Positions 41,511 through 50,455 are shown, counted from the stretch's first letter. The stretch is 64,000 nucleotides of DNA from Prauserella halophila (GCF_024171895.1 NZ_JAMTCQ010000012.1:244283-308282); one strand, 5' to 3'. Made by a program: numbers and translations. Notes: generated by a model not told the origin, from the sequence alone.

Positions 41511-42712
41511 CCCCGACGAACCGCGCCGACACCCAGGCCACCGACACTCAGGCTGCCGACACCCAGGCCACCGACACTCAGGCTGCCGACATCCAGGGCA
41601 CCGAGACCCGGACTGCCGATCCGCAGGCCGCCGACACCCAGGTCACGGGCCCGCAGCCTGCCGGCGCCCGGCCCGTCACCGGGCGCGTCGTCCGTGCAGG
41701 CGGTCTTTCGCTGCGCATCGCACCGCGGACGCTGGTCGTCGGCACCGTCGTGGCTGCGCTGCTGGCTGCCGTCATGGTCGTGACGCTGACCGCGGGCGGG
41801 TACTCGCTGACCCTCGGCCAGCTGCTCGCCTCCCTCGCCGGCCGTGGCGACGAGACGGGCGATTTCGTCGTCTACACGCTCATGCTGCCGCGGCTGCTCG
41901 TGGCGGTGCTCGTCGGCGCCATGCTCGCCGTCAGCGGGGCGATCCTGCAGACCGTCACCCGCAACGCACTCGGCAGCCCCGACGTCATCGGGTTCACCAG
42001 CGCCGCCGCCACCGGTGCGCTCGTCGTCATCACGGTGCTCGGCGGCACGATGCTGCAGGTCTCGTTCGGCGCGCTGATCGGCGGCCTCGTCGCGGCACTG
42101 CTGATCTACGTCCTCGCGTACCACCGCGGCGTGAGCGGACTGCGGTTCGTGCTCATGGGCATCGGCATCAACGCGCTCGCCGTCGCCGCGAATTCGTTCC
42201 TCATCACGCGCGCGAGCCTGCACGACGCGCTCACCGCGCAGGCGTGGCTCGTCGGCAGCGTCAACTCGCGCGGCTGGGAACACGTCGTCGCCGCGGCCGC
42301 CTCGCTGGCGGCGCTGCTGCCGGTGGCGCTGTCGCGCACGCGGTCACTGTCGATGATGGAACTCGGCGACGACACCGCCCGCGCCCTCGGCGCGCGTGCC
42401 GGCCGCGACCGGAGCCTGCTGATCGGCGTCAGCGTGCTGCTGGCCGCCCTCGCCGTCGCGGCGGCGGGGCCGATCACGTTCGTCGCACTCGCCGCTCCGC
42501 AGCTCACGCGCAGGCTCACGCGTTCATCGGCGCCGGGTCTGGTGACGACCGCGCTCGTCGGGGCATTGCTGCTGGCCACCGGAGACCTGCTGGTGCAGCA
42601 GTTGTTCCCCGCGGCACAACTGCCCGTCGGAACGGCCACGGGCTGTGTCGGCGGGCTCTACTTGATCTGGCTGCTGGCGTCGGAATGGCGCGGAAAGGGC
42701 AGGTACGCATGA
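41507..42712 (+). CDS. FecCD-family ferric-siderophore ABC permease (subunit 2)
   Basis: 401 residues. The N-terminal ~60 residues are repeats of TDTQAADTQA (a 30-bp DNA repeat) and probably disordered. The membrane part follows with LPRLLVAVLVGAMLAVSGAI, QTVTRNALGSPDVIGFTSAA and GPITFVALAAPQLTRR, the FecCD hallmarks. GTG 41507 overlaps the preceding stop, and the ATPase start overlaps its own stop, so the three genes are coupled. Confidence 0.92.
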   Translation: MTPTNRADTQATDTQAADTQATDTQAADIQGTETRTADPQAADTQVTGPQPAGARPVTGRVVRAGGLSLRIAPRTLVVGTVVAALLAAVMVVTLTAGGYSLTLGQLLASLAGRGDETGDFVVYTLMLPRLLVAVLVGAMLAVSGAILQTVTRNALGSPDVIGFTSAAATGALVVITVLGGTMLQVSFGALIGGLVAALLIYVLAYHRGVSGLRFVLMGIGINALAVAANSFLITRASLHDALTAQAWLVGSVNSRGWEHVVAAAASLAALLPVALSRTRSLSMMELGDDTARALGARAGRDRSLLIGVSVLLAALAVAAAGPITFVALAAPQLTRRLTRSSAPGLVTTALVGALLLATGDLLVQQLFPAAQLPVGTATGCVGGLYLIWLLASEWRGKGRYA

Positions 42713-43623
42713 CGAGGCTGCGCGCCGACGACCTCACGCTCGCCTACGACCAGACGACCGTCGCGAGGGAGTTGTCCGTCGACATCCCCGACGGGTCGTT
42801 CACGGTGATCATCGGCCCCAACGCGTGCGGCAAGTCGACTCTGCTCAAGGCCCTCGCGCGGATGCTCAAGCCCAAGGCCGGCGCGGTGCACCTCGACGGC
42901 AAGGCGATCACGTCGCAGCGCTCGAAGGACGTGGCCAAGCGGCTGGGCCTGCTGCCGCAGTCGTCGACCGCGCCCGGCGGCATCACCGTCGGCGACCTCG
43001 TGGCCCGCGGCCGGTATCCGCACCAGAGCGTGCTCCGGCAGTGGTCGGCCGAGGACGAGGCCGTCGTGACCGAGTCGATGCGGCTCACCGGCGTCGCGAA
43101 CCTGGCGCAGCGGGTCGTCGACGAACTGTCCGGCGGCCAGCGGCAACGCGTGTGGCTGGCGATGGTGCTGGCCCAGCAGACGCCGATCCTGCTGCTCGAC
43201 GAACCGACGACGTTCCTCGACATCGCCCACCAGATCGAGGTCCTCGACCTGTGCGCCGATCTGCACGACGACGGCGAGCACACCCTCGTGGCCGTGCTGC
43301 ACGACCTCAACCAGGCGTGCCGCTACGCCACGAACCTCGTCGTCATGCGCCCCGGCGGGGTCGTCGCCGCGCAGGGTGATCCGTCGCAGATCGTCACCGC
43401 CGACCTCGTCGAGGACGTGTTCGGCCTGTCGTGCCGCGTCATCGACGACCCCGAGACCGGCACACCGATGATCGTTCCCGCCGCACGCACGGCACGGTCT
43501 GCGTCCGCGGCCACACCGGCCTCGACAGGGCAGGAGCAGGGGCCCGGATCGACCGGCGGGGACGCGCAGCCCGCGTCACAGCACCATGGTCCGGTTGCCG
43601 TGCACGAGGACGCGGCCCTCTAG
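42709..43623 (+). CDS. Ferric-siderophore ABC transporter ATPase
   Basis: 304 residues. Walker A GPNACGKST, Q-loop LLPQSS, signature LSGGQRQRVWLA, Walker B ILLLDEPTTFLD and the switch His in AVLHDLNQACRYA are all intact. The FepC/FhuC-type ATPase ends near residue 262; the last ~40 residues are a low-complexity tail. The 3' 48 bp overlap the convergent purU gene, so the tail is encoded opposite the purU C-terminus. Confidence 0.94.
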   Translation: MTRLRADDLTLAYDQTTVARELSVDIPDGSFTVIIGPNACGKSTLLKALARMLKPKAGAVHLDGKAITSQRSKDVAKRLGLLPQSSTAPGGITVGDLVARGRYPHQSVLRQWSAEDEAVVTESMRLTGVANLAQRVVDELSGGQRQRVWLAMVLAQQTPILLLDEPTTFLDIAHQIEVLDLCADLHDDGEHTLVAVLHDLNQACRYATNLVVMRPGGVVAAQGDPSQIVTADLVEDVFGLSCRVIDDPETGTPMIVPAARTARSASAATPASTGQEQGPGSTGGDAQPASQHHGPVAVHEDAAL

Positions 43624-44445
43624 GTGCCACCGCAGGCCGCGCGAGAGCGTGACCTTCTCGACGTCGCGGCCCTTGCGGATCATGTCGTCGACCGAATCGG
43701 TGTGGTCGACCCGCATCACGTCCTGCTCGATGATCGGCCCCGCGTCGAGGTCGGCCGTCACGTAGTGGCACGTCGCGCCGACGAGCTTCACGCCCCGCTG
43801 GTGCGCCTGGTGGTACGGGCGCGCGCCGACGAACGACGGCAGGAAGCTGTGGTGGATGTTGATCGCGCGGCCCTGCCACGCCTCGCACAGCTCCGGCGGG
43901 AGGATCTGCATGAATCGCGCCAGCACCACCGCGTGCGGATCGTGGGCGTCGACCAGCTTCGCCACCTGCGCGAACGCCTCGGCCTTCGACTCGCTGTCCC
44001 TGCCGAACGGCACGTAGTGGAACGGGATCCCGTGTGCGTTCGTGATGCTCGCGAGGTGCTCGTGGTTGCCGATCACCGCGGCGACGTCGACGTCCAGCTC
44101 CCCGGAAGCGACCCGGCCCAGCAGGTCGTACAGGCAGTGGCCCTCCTTCGACACGAGGAGCACCACACGCCTGCGCTCACCGCTGTCGAGGATCTTCCAG
44201 TCGGCTTCGGCGCCCAGTGACCGTGCGATGCCGGCGAACCGCGCGCGCAGCTCGTCGATGTCGAACGGGATCGACTCGGCGGTCACCACCTGCCGCGTGA
44301 AGAACCAGCCCGTGTCCGGGTCGGTGTGGTAGGCCGAGTCGGTGATCCAGCCGCCGAGTTCGGCGAGGAACGACGAGATGCGGGCGACGATCCCCGTGCG
44401 GTCGGGGCAGCCGAACTTGATGACGTACTTGCGCGTATCGGGCAC
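43576..44445 (-). CDS. purU: Formyltetrahydrofolate deformylase
   Basis: 289 residues. An N-terminal ACT domain (YVIKFGCPDRTGIVARISSF) is followed by the formyltransferase-fold domain with the hydrolase active-site segments INIHHSFLPSF and ATCHYVTADLDAGPII (His and Asp). It releases formate from 10-formyl-THF to balance the folate pool. Follows the isomerase-like gene by 36 bp on the same strand. Last gene of a five-gene run. Confidence 0.95.
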   Translation of the reverse strand: MPDTRKYVIKFGCPDRTGIVARISSFLAELGGWITDSAYHTDPDTGWFFTRQVVTAESIPFDIDELRARFAGIARSLGAEADWKILDSGERRRVVLLVSKEGHCLYDLLGRVASGELDVDVAAVIGNHEHLASITNAHGIPFHYVPFGRDSESKAEAFAQVAKLVDAHDPHAVVLARFMQILPPELCEAWQGRAINIHHSFLPSFVGARPYHQAHQRGVKLVGATCHYVTADLDAGPIIEQDVMRVDHTDSVDDMIRKGRDVEKVTLSRGLRWHLEGRVLVHGNRTMVL

Positions 44446-44481
44446 GGCCGCCCATTATCCGCCGAGGCGTGTTCGCGCTGG

Positions 44482-45330
44482 TCAGGGGGTCTCGAGCGGA
44501 TCGAGGAGCGTGGCGTCCCCGGTGATCGACACGTCCGCGGGCCTGCGCCAGAGCCGCTTGTAGACGGCGTCCGCACCACCGCTGAGCGTGACGTCCGGTT
44601 CGGCGGGGCCCGTCAGTGCGGGCGGCTGCCCCGGCGTGAGCGTCAGTGACCACAGCCTGCGCGCGTCCTCGGCGTGCACGAGCACCGTGCCGCTCGCCCC
44701 GAGGGCCGACCAGTCCGCGCTCCTGCGGTGGATGATCATGGACAGTGCCTCGTCGACGCCGTCGGCCGCGAACGCGGTGTCGAACGTCGTGGCGTCGCGC
44801 TCGCCCGCGAGCTCGGCGTCGACCCGGTGGACGGCGGCCTCGTGCGCCTGCCGGCGGGCCCACGCGCCGAGGTTCGCCTCGTAGCACGGGAACGGCATCT
44901 GGGCGGGTGTTTCCGGGCCGCCGTCGAACGCCCGGCGCAGTTGCGCACGCGTGTCGTCCCACCAGGGGAGGGTCTCGTCCCACACCTTCGGCGGGCGTTC
45001 GCCGCGCGGTTCGCTGCCGTGCGGATCGGCGATGCACGCCAGCACCCACGCGTGTACCGCCGCCACGTGCCTAACGAGGCGCTCGACAGTCCAATTCGGA
45101 CACGACGGCACCGTCGCCTCGGGACCCGCCGTCAGCGCCGCGTCCCGCAACGCCTCGCTGTGCTCGTCGAACTCCGCCAGCAGCGTGTCGTAGGTCAGCG
45201 GCGTGTTGTTGAGCTGCGGCGTGTTGTCGACTTGCGGAGTGTTGTCGGTCAGCGGGTTCTGGGTGTTGTTCGCGGTGTCGTTCGGCGCGGTGCTCGGGTT
45301 GCCGTTCGGATGCATCGCCTCGTCGCTCAC
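44482..45330 (-). CDS. Mycothiol-dependent maleylpyruvate isomerase family protein
   Basis: 282 residues. The DinB-like N-terminal domain (TVERLVRHVAAVHAWVL with His ligands, later RRQAHEAAVHRVDAE) matches the MDMPI group that uses mycothiol as cofactor; a C-terminal SCP2-like domain follows. The first ~45 residues are Asn/Thr/Pro-rich and built from an in-frame 18-bp repeat giving NTPQVDNTPQLNNTPL. The 5' 260 bp overlap the reading frame of the upstream DedA gene. No better internal start exists, so ATG 45330 is kept. Confidence 0.82.
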   Translation of the reverse strand: MSDEAMHPNGNPSTAPNDTANNTQNPLTDNTPQVDNTPQLNNTPLTYDTLLAEFDEHSEALRDAALTAGPEATVPSCPNWTVERLVRHVAAVHAWVLACIADPHGSEPRGERPPKVWDETLPWWDDTRAQLRRAFDGGPETPAQMPFPCYEANLGAWARRQAHEAAVHRVDAELAGERDATTFDTAFAADGVDEALSMIIHRRSADWSALGASGTVLVHAEDARRLWSLTLTPGQPPALTGPAEPDVTLSGGADAVYKRLWRRPADVSITGDATLLDPLETP

Positions 45331-45934
45331 GGCGCGACAGTAGCCGCCTGCCGACCTCGATGAAACCCATGATCACCAGCCCCAGTGCGAACGCGGCGAG
45401 TAGGCCGGCCACCGGGTCGTCGGCGAAGCTCGCCGCTCCCGCCGCCCCGACGAGCACCGAGTAGACCGCCCAGATCGTCGTGCCCGTGAGGTCGAGCAGC
45501 GCGAACCGGCCGAACGGGTACTTCAGCCCGCCCGTCGCCAACGACGACGCGACCCGCCCGCCCGGGACGTAGCGGCCCGCGACGATCAGCACCACGCCGT
45601 GTCTGCGGAGCCGGTCGACGGCCCACGTGTAGTTGCGCCTGCCGCGTTCGCTGCGGACGAGCCGGGAGATCCCGAACGGTCCGACGGCCCGGCCGAGCCC
45701 GTGCCCGGCGCAGTCGCCCGCCCATGCGCCGAGCGCCGCGACCGCGGTCAGGCCCGCCAGTGCCGTCACGTCGGCGGTGCCCAGCAGGACGGCCATCGTG
45801 ATCACGGTCGACTCGCTGGGCATGAACGGCAGCAGCGCATCCAGCCCGGCGACCGCGAACACCACCAGCCACAGCCACGGCTCGTCGAGGTGGCTCTGCA
45901 GCAGCGTGGTGAGGTCGTGCAGTACGTCAAACAT
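45071..45934 (-). CDS. DedA/SNARE-associated membrane protein with out-of-frame 3' extension
   Basis: 287 residues from ATG 45934. The first ~195 are a standard DedA protein (FMPSESTVITMAVLLG, AGRYVPGGRVASSLATGG, LLDLTGTTIWAVYSVL), a family of lipid scramblase-like transporters. After residue ~197 (RRLLSRRERRGD) the frame simply continues ~88 residues over the start of the next gene, giving His/Gln/Arg-rich sequence with no family match. DedA proteins normally end there, so the original stop seems lost. ATG 45934 overlaps the PlsC stop. Confidence 0.82.
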   Translation of the reverse strand: MFDVLHDLTTLLQSHLDEPWLWLVVFAVAGLDALLPFMPSESTVITMAVLLGTADVTALAGLTAVAALGAWAGDCAGHGLGRAVGPFGISRLVRSERGRRNYTWAVDRLRRHGVVLIVAGRYVPGGRVASSLATGGLKYPFGRFALLDLTGTTIWAVYSVLVGAAGAASFADDPVAGLLAAFALGLVIMGFIEVGRRLLSRRERRGDASERQPEHRAERHREQHPEPADRQHSASRQHAAAQQHAADLRHAAGGVRRAQRGVAGRGADGGSRGDGAVVSELDCRAPR

Positions 45935-46991
45935 GCGCGGCCCCGGTGCGGGCCTCGGTGTCGGCGTGGGTGTCGGTGTCGGTGTGGTGCACGGTGTCGG
46001 CGGCGCACGTGGTGCGGGTCGTGGAACCGCCCTGGACGGCGTGCTGGGCACGGCGGGCGAGCGTGCGGCGATCGCCCACCGGTTCGAGGTGACGGCCGAC
46101 GTCGACGTGCACGCTCAGGTCGCGGGCGCGGACCACGCGGGCGAGCGATGCGGCGAGACCGTCGTCACCGACGAACGCCGCGACCGTGGACGGCGCGCCG
46201 CGCTGACGGTAGGACAGTGTGACGGGGCGGACCGGCGCGCCGACATCGATCGCGGCCTGGAACACGGCCCGCCGGAACGGCCCGCCCGGACTGCTGCACC
46301 ACGTCGTGGCCTCGGGGAACACGGCGACGGTCTCGCCCGCCCGGAGGCGTTCGGCGACGGCGTCGACCGTGGCGGGCAACCCGCGCAGCGACCACCGGTC
46401 GAGCAGCAGCGTGCCCATGCGCCGGGCCTGCCTGCCCACGAACGGCCACCTCGCGACCTCGCGTTTCGCCAGGAACGTCACCGGCTCGAGGGCCAGCAGC
46501 ACCGGAATGTCGAGCCACGACACGTGATTCGCGACGACGAGTGTCCCCACCCCGCTGCCGCCGTGTTGCGGATTCCGGGGCCCGTGTTGCGGGTTCCAGA
46601 GACCGTGTTGCGGGTTCCGGGGCCCGTGTTGCGCCCGCTCGTCACCCGGCCACCGCCCCTCATCGACGCGCTGACGCACGGCTGCGTCCATGGGCCTGTG
46701 TTGCGGGTTCGGGGTGAGCGGGCCGGTGGCGGTGAACGTGATGCCCAGGGCGTCGAGGGCGGCAGCCGCCCGGTGCCGAACGTCCGGGGTGCCGGTGTCC
46801 CGGACGTCGGCGTTGCGGTGGTCGGCGTTGCGGTGGTCGGTGTTGTCGTCGGACGCGGTGCCGGTCAGGACTGTCGCGAGGGCCACGGTTCGCCGCACGC
46901 TCTCCATGGTCGGCACCGGCGGCAACCGGTGCGTGACGCACCGGGGAGAGCACGGTGAACTCGCTCGCCACGGGTTCGCTCCGGCGTTCAC
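45927..46991 (-). CDS. Lysophospholipid acyltransferase (PlsC/OlsA-like) with in-frame 21-bp repeat insert
   Basis: 354 residues from GTG 46991, which overlaps the GNAT stop. Acyltransferase motifs: NHVSWLD (HX4D-like block), VFPEATTWCS (block III) and PVRPVTLSY. Before the first block lies an insert of repeated NPQHGPR-type heptads (NPQHGLWNPQHGPR) encoded by three to four 21-bp units at 46562-46633. A second low-complexity insert precedes it (DHRNADHRNADVRD). With the GNAT protein it is likely to form an acyl transfer pair of ornithine-lipid type (OlsB then OlsA); that role is inferred. Confidence 0.83.
   Translation of the reverse strand: MNAGANPWRASSPCSPRCVTHRLPPVPTMESVRRTVALATVLTGTASDDNTDHRNADHRNADVRDTGTPDVRHRAAAALDALGITFTATGPLTPNPQHRPMDAAVRQRVDEGRWPGDERAQHGPRNPQHGLWNPQHGPRNPQHGGSGVGTLVVANHVSWLDIPVLLALEPVTFLAKREVARWPFVGRQARRMGTLLLDRWSLRGLPATVDAVAERLRAGETVAVFPEATTWCSSPGGPFRRAVFQAAIDVGAPVRPVTLSYRQRGAPSTVAAFVGDDGLAASLARVVRARDLSVHVDVGRHLEPVGDRRTLARRAQHAVQGGSTTRTTCAADTVHHTDTDTHADTEARTGAAHV
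46562..46633. repeat. 21-bp repeat array inside the PlsC-like gene
   Basis: Units start at 46562, 46583, 46604 and (partial) 46625, each CGTGTTGCG followed by an RTTCC block and GGGCC. A further lone copy lies near 46697. On the coding strand each unit is seven codons, so the array keeps frame. Confidence 0.92.
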
Positions 46992-47854
46992 CGGTCGTCT
47001 CCGAGCAGGTAACGCAGGTAGCGATCGTCGACGTCGGCGAGGCGCAGCAGTACGTAGAAGTCGGCGACGTCGAAGTCCGGATCGTGGGCGGGCGGCCCGC
47101 AGACCCAGGCGCCCAGGCGCAGGTATCCGCGGAGCAGGGGCGGCAGGTCGACGTACCGCGGGTGGTCGATGCGTTGCGGCGGCAGCCACGGCCGGTACGG
47201 CCGCACGCGATACTCGGCCGGTGAGATGTGCCGGGCGGAGGCGAGGTGCCAGGCCGTCGTCGCCGCGTGCCCGCCGTCGGACAGCGGCACCGAGGCGCAT
47301 CCGCCCAGGTAGCGGTGGCCCGCGAGGAGCGTGTACCGCGCGAGGGACGACCACATGAGCGTGATGACGGATCCGTTGCGGTGAGCGGGAGCCACACACG
47401 AACGGCCCGCCTCGACGATCTCGCCCGCGAGGGGGTCGAGGTCGCCGAGGTCGAACTCGGTCGCCGAGTACGGGACGGGGGAGCGGTGCGGCGGCAGGAT
47501 CCGATACGTGCCGATGATCTCTTCGGTGGGGTCGTGCGTGACGACGAGGTGATCGCACAGCTCGTCGAACGCGTCGGCGTCGAGCCCCGCGTGTCCTGCG
47601 TTCAGGGCGCCGTGTTGCGGATCCCGGAGCTCGTGTTGCGGGTTCCGGGGCCCGTGTTGCGGATTCACGTCACGGCGCTGGGGCTGGTCGTCACGGTGCT
47701 GCGGCCGGTCGGCGCGGTGGGCGGCGGTCAGGTCGGCGCCGAGCTCGCCGGCGAACACGGACGCGCGGAGCCGTTGCGCAGCACGGATCTCGTCGGGGGT
47801 GTCGGCGATGCGGGCCGTGTAGGTGCGCGTCGCCGCGGTGGACAACACGGGCAT
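46988..47854 (-). CDS. GNAT acyltransferase (OlsB/hemolysin-type) with in-frame 21-bp repeat insert
   Basis: 288 residues. Family features: RLRASVFAGELG near residue 30, DHLVVTHDPTEEIIGTYRIL and VEAGRSCVAPAHRNGSVITLMW, then LGGCASVPL, as in PF13444 ornithine-acyl-ACP N-acyltransferases and hemolysin-like proteins. Residues ~50-92, between the first two conserved blocks, are repeats of NPQHGPRNPQHELRDPQHG, encoded by 21-bp units at 47590-47673. ATG 47854 has GGAGAG six bases upstream. It leads the operon with PlsC, DedA and the isomerase-like gene. Confidence 0.83.
   Translation of the reverse strand: MPVLSTAATRTYTARIADTPDEIRAAQRLRASVFAGELGADLTAAHRADRPQHRDDQPQRRDVNPQHGPRNPQHELRDPQHGALNAGHAGLDADAFDELCDHLVVTHDPTEEIIGTYRILPPHRSPVPYSATEFDLGDLDPLAGEIVEAGRSCVAPAHRNGSVITLMWSSLARYTLLAGHRYLGGCASVPLSDGGHAATTAWHLASARHISPAEYRVRPYRPWLPPQRIDHPRYVDLPPLLRGYLRLGAWVCGPPAHDPDFDVADFYVLLRLADVDDRYLRYLLGDDR
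47590..47673. repeat. 21-bp repeat array inside the GNAT gene
   Basis: Four consecutive 21-bp units start at 47590, 47611, 47632 and 47653. The first is of the CGTGTCCTGCG type and the next three of the CGTGTTGCG type, so both sequence classes are joined in one phase. In frame with the coding strand. Confidence 0.9.
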
Positions 47855-48382
47855 GGCGCTCTCCGTTCCTCAGGTGTGCATCGGGTGCGTACAAGGAGGA
47901 GAAAAGCACCGATATGATGGCCGTGACCAGGGGATACGTTCGATATCAGGGGAATGTCGGGGCGGTCCCCGAGGCCCGGGGTGGGGCTACCCCCACCACA
48001 CCGCCGACGTCCGCTCCACCACGACTCGCCGCCCGTTCCCACGCCGCGTGTCCTGCACTCGGCCACCCGTGTTCTGCACTCGGAACCTCGACTTCTGCGC
48101 TCGTCGGCGTGAGTTCTGCGCTCATCACGTCGAGACCGGCACCAGGGACGCAGAGATCGGTATCCGGGCTCGTCCCGAGTGCGGCACCCGTCGGCTGTGT
48201 CGATCCGTCGCGATGGCGTCGCGGTGCCGTCGCGTCGAGAATCCTCGCAGCACGACGGGCTGGGGTCGCGTAACGAAACGCCTACCGGAATCCGCAACAC
48301 GGGCCCCGGAATCCGCAACACGGGATCTGGGAAACGCAACACGCATCCACGGACGTGCGCAACACGCACCCACCGGCGTCGA
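47855..48382. repeat. Intergenic region holding two 21-bp repeat arrays
   Basis: Array one (about 48048-48131) has four units of the CGTGTYCTGCACTCGG class. Array two (48287-48370) has four units with the GCAACACG core. Between them no gene is supported; a frame at 47914-48273 merely crosses the repeats. A CCCCACC/GGTGGGG hairpin lies near 47980. A TATGAT hexamer at 47910 could be a stray -10. Confidence 0.8.
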
Positions 48383-49017
48383 TCAGAAGGCACTGACAGT
48401 CGTTGGCATCCGCTCGGTGCGGGTCAACGCGCTGACCAACCAAGCCTGACCGTGACGTTCCGTGGCCAGATCTGCGAGAAGGTGGAGCACCGGTGTGAAC
48501 GCCTCCGCGGGAAAGGCGGCGTGGCAACGTCGATACTGCGTGCGAGATCGTCGGCATGAACGACGATCTCCACCAGGCGGGTGAGGAGGAAATCGTCGCG
48601 GCGAAGGCTCCACCCCTGCCACGGAATCGCGACGGTCGCTTGAGCCCGGTTGCTGCGCAAGAGATCGTCCACCTGGTCAAAAGCCTCTCGGCATCTGCGC
48701 ACCATGGCGTCGAATCCGGCAGCGGCCTCGGATTCGTCACGGGTCCGGTCGTTCGCCGGGTCGTCAAGTGAATCGGTCAGCAGCCACGTCGCACGTCGGT
48801 AATGGTCCGCGGACTCGTCGATCGGGGGGTCCGTCGCCGGAACGGGCAGAATCTCGGCGGCACGGACGAGTTGCCTGCCGAGGTGGCAGGTGAGCATGCC
48901 GACGGTCATGCGCTCGAGGAATCTGTCGGAATCCCGGTTTCGTTCGACGGCCGGGTTCTCCACGAGTTCGAGTGCGATTTGTGCGGAAGTGAGGAAATCT
49001 CGGTCACGGGTGTCCAT
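48383..49017 (-). pseudogene. Maleylpyruvate-isomerase N-domain (DinB-like) protein, single-base frameshift
   Basis: ATG 49017 opens a protein MDTRDRDFLTSAQIALELVE with the DinB-like helices LTCHLGRQLVRAAEIL and FLLTRLVEIVVHADDLARSI. At about 48509-48511 the frame must shift by one base: the expected continuation FPAEAFTPVLHLLADLATER to a stop at 48383 is in another frame. A missing C in a TTTCCC run explains it. Unshifted reading yields an Arg-rich end to 48424. Real mutation or sequencing error. TACGAT lies six bases before the ATG, so the gene was leaderless. Confidence 0.8.
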
Positions 49018-49048
49018 GCGGCGATCGTAGGTTGGTGGGCCCAATGCT

Positions 49049-49151
49049 CGGGAAACGCAACACGGCCCCTGGAAAACGCAACACGGTCCCTGGAAAACGC
49101 AACACGGGCGCACGAACGCAGGACACGCGTGTACGAGTGCAGGACACGCGA
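49049..49151. repeat. Mixed 21-bp repeat array upstream of the frameshifted gene
   Basis: Three GCAACACGG units are followed without a break by two GCAGGACACGCG units. The array fills the gap between the frameshifted gene and the methyltransferase stop. Confidence 0.9.
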
Positions 49152-49153
49152 GG

Positions 49154-49960
49154 TCAGCGTGGGGCGATCGACGTCCACGGGACGGTGAGTTCGCCGAGGC
49201 GCCACCGCGCCGGGCGGTTCAGGACCGGCCAACCGGACGCGGCCAGCAGCCGCACCGTCTCCGTCCACCGTACCCGCGGGCCGAACGTCGAGAACGGCGC
49301 AGCCGTCGCCCAGCAGTGGTCCAATCGCGACAGTAGTTCGTGAATCCGCTCACCCGGAACATTCCGGTGAATCAACGCCTTCGGCAATCGCTCGGCCACA
49401 GTGGACGGACGATCCAGCGATGCGACGCGGCACGACAGTGTCAGCGACACCGGGCCTCGATGCGAGACCGCGGCCCACGTGCACAGTCTGCCGATCTCGT
49501 CGCAGGTGCCTTCGACGAGCAGTCCGCCCGGCGCGATCCGTTCCAGCATCGCGCGCCACGACGGTTCGACGTCGGACTCGTCGTACTGCCGGAGCACGTT
49601 GAACGCGCGCACCACCGTCGGCCTGCTGCCGGCGAGTTCGAACCCGCCGCGCCGGAAGTCCAGCGACGGCGGAGCGGCGACCGCAGCGCCCACGGCCACG
49701 CGCTCCGGATCGAGCTCCAGCCCGAGCACCCGCGCGTCCGGAGCCGCGGCGCGCAGGCGGGTCGCCAGCTCCACGGTCGTCACGGGCGATGCGCCGTAGC
49801 CGAGGTCGACGACCAGGGGCGCGGCCTCCGAGCGCAAGGCGCGCCGCACCCCGAGGTCGGCGACCAGCCAGCGGTCGATGCGCCGCAGGCGATTCGGGTT
49901 CGTGGTTCCTCTGGTCGGCGAGCCGAGCGGCTCGGCGCGCTTCAGCTGCGCGCGAGCCAC
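49154..49960 (-). CDS. Class I SAM-dependent methyltransferase-like protein
   Basis: 268 residues. Motif I is [17 protein letters not shown], with acidic motif [11 protein letters not shown] and a post-motif near [13 protein letters not shown]. The C-terminal half ([11 protein letters not shown]) is specific to actinobacterial homologues. Substrate unknown. GTG 49960 overlaps the DUF2505 stop by 19 bp, so the two form an operon divergent from murB. Confidence 0.82.
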   Translation of the reverse strand: MARAQLKRAEPLGSPTRGTTNPNRLRRIDRWLVADLGVRRALRSEAAPLVVDLGYGASPVTTVELATRLRAAAPDARVLGLELDPERVAVGAAVAAPPSLDFRRGGFELAGSRPTVVRAFNVLRQYDESDVEPSWRAMLERIAPGGLLVEGTCDEIGRLCTWAAVSHRGPVSLTLSCRVASLDRPSTVAERLPKALIHRNVPGERIHELLSRLDHCWATAAPFSTFGPRVRWTETVRLLAASGWPVLNRPARWRLGELTVPWTSIAPR

Positions 49961-50430
49961 GACGTCGTGAAATCGGCCTCCCGCTCGAGCAGCTGTGTGA
50001 CCTGCTCCGCGATCAGCCCTTCGAGCTTGCCGCCCACCAGCGGGATCTTCACTGTCACCTCGCCGCGCGTGACCTGCCGCGCACCCGCATCGCCGTCGGG
50101 CTCCACCGTCACGTTCCCGGTGATTTCTCCCGGAATGCCGTCGACCTGTGCGCGGATCGTGCCCTCGCTGCCGCGCCAGGTGTGCTCGCGCCGCACCATC
50201 AGGTCACCCGACACGAACTTCTGCGCCATCGACGGCAGCTTGTCCGCGGGGACGCCCTGTACCAGCGTGTACCGCACCTCGTCGCCGTCGACGGCGTGGT
50301 TCTCGAGCGCGGCGTCGACGCCGCCGATCTCGGTCAGCCGCGTGCGCAACGCGGCCTCGTCGGATTGGGCGGCGACGACCTCGGCGACGGAGGCAGGGAA
50401 CGTCGCCCGATGCTCGATACGGGAAGCCAT
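49942..50430 (-). CDS. DUF2505 protein (Rv0481c-like)
   Basis: 162 residues of the SRPBCC-related DUF2505 family: [20 protein letters not shown] at the start, [17 protein letters not shown] and a terminal region [20 protein letters not shown]. Same position beside murB as Rv0481c in M. tuberculosis. ATG 50430 follows TACTGT by seven bases on this strand, implying a leaderless mRNA from a promoter face to face with that of murB. Confidence 0.87.
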   Translation of the reverse strand: MASRIEHRATFPASVAEVVAAQSDEAALRTRLTEIGGVDAALENHAVDGDEVRYTLVQGVPADKLPSMAQKFVSGDLMVRREHTWRGSEGTIRAQVDGIPGEITGNVTVEPDGDAGARQVTRGEVTVKIPLVGGKLEGLIAEQVTQLLEREADFTTSWLARS

Positions 50431-50437
50431 GCCCGGG

Positions 50438-50447
50438 ACAGTACCGT
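50438..50447. promoter_or_regulatory. Overlapping -10 elements of divergent DUF2505 and murB promoters
   Basis: Minus-strand TACTGT (50443-50438) lies seven bases before ATG 50430. Plus-strand TACCGT (50442-50447) lies eight bases before GTG 50456. The two share two base pairs, so the promoters should compete. Confidence 0.65.
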
Positions 50448-50455
50448 TGCGGGCT

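Noticed and set aside
47914-48273. Possible 119-residue protein
   Set aside because: Runs through the 21-bp repeat array; no ribosome site and no recognisable fold.
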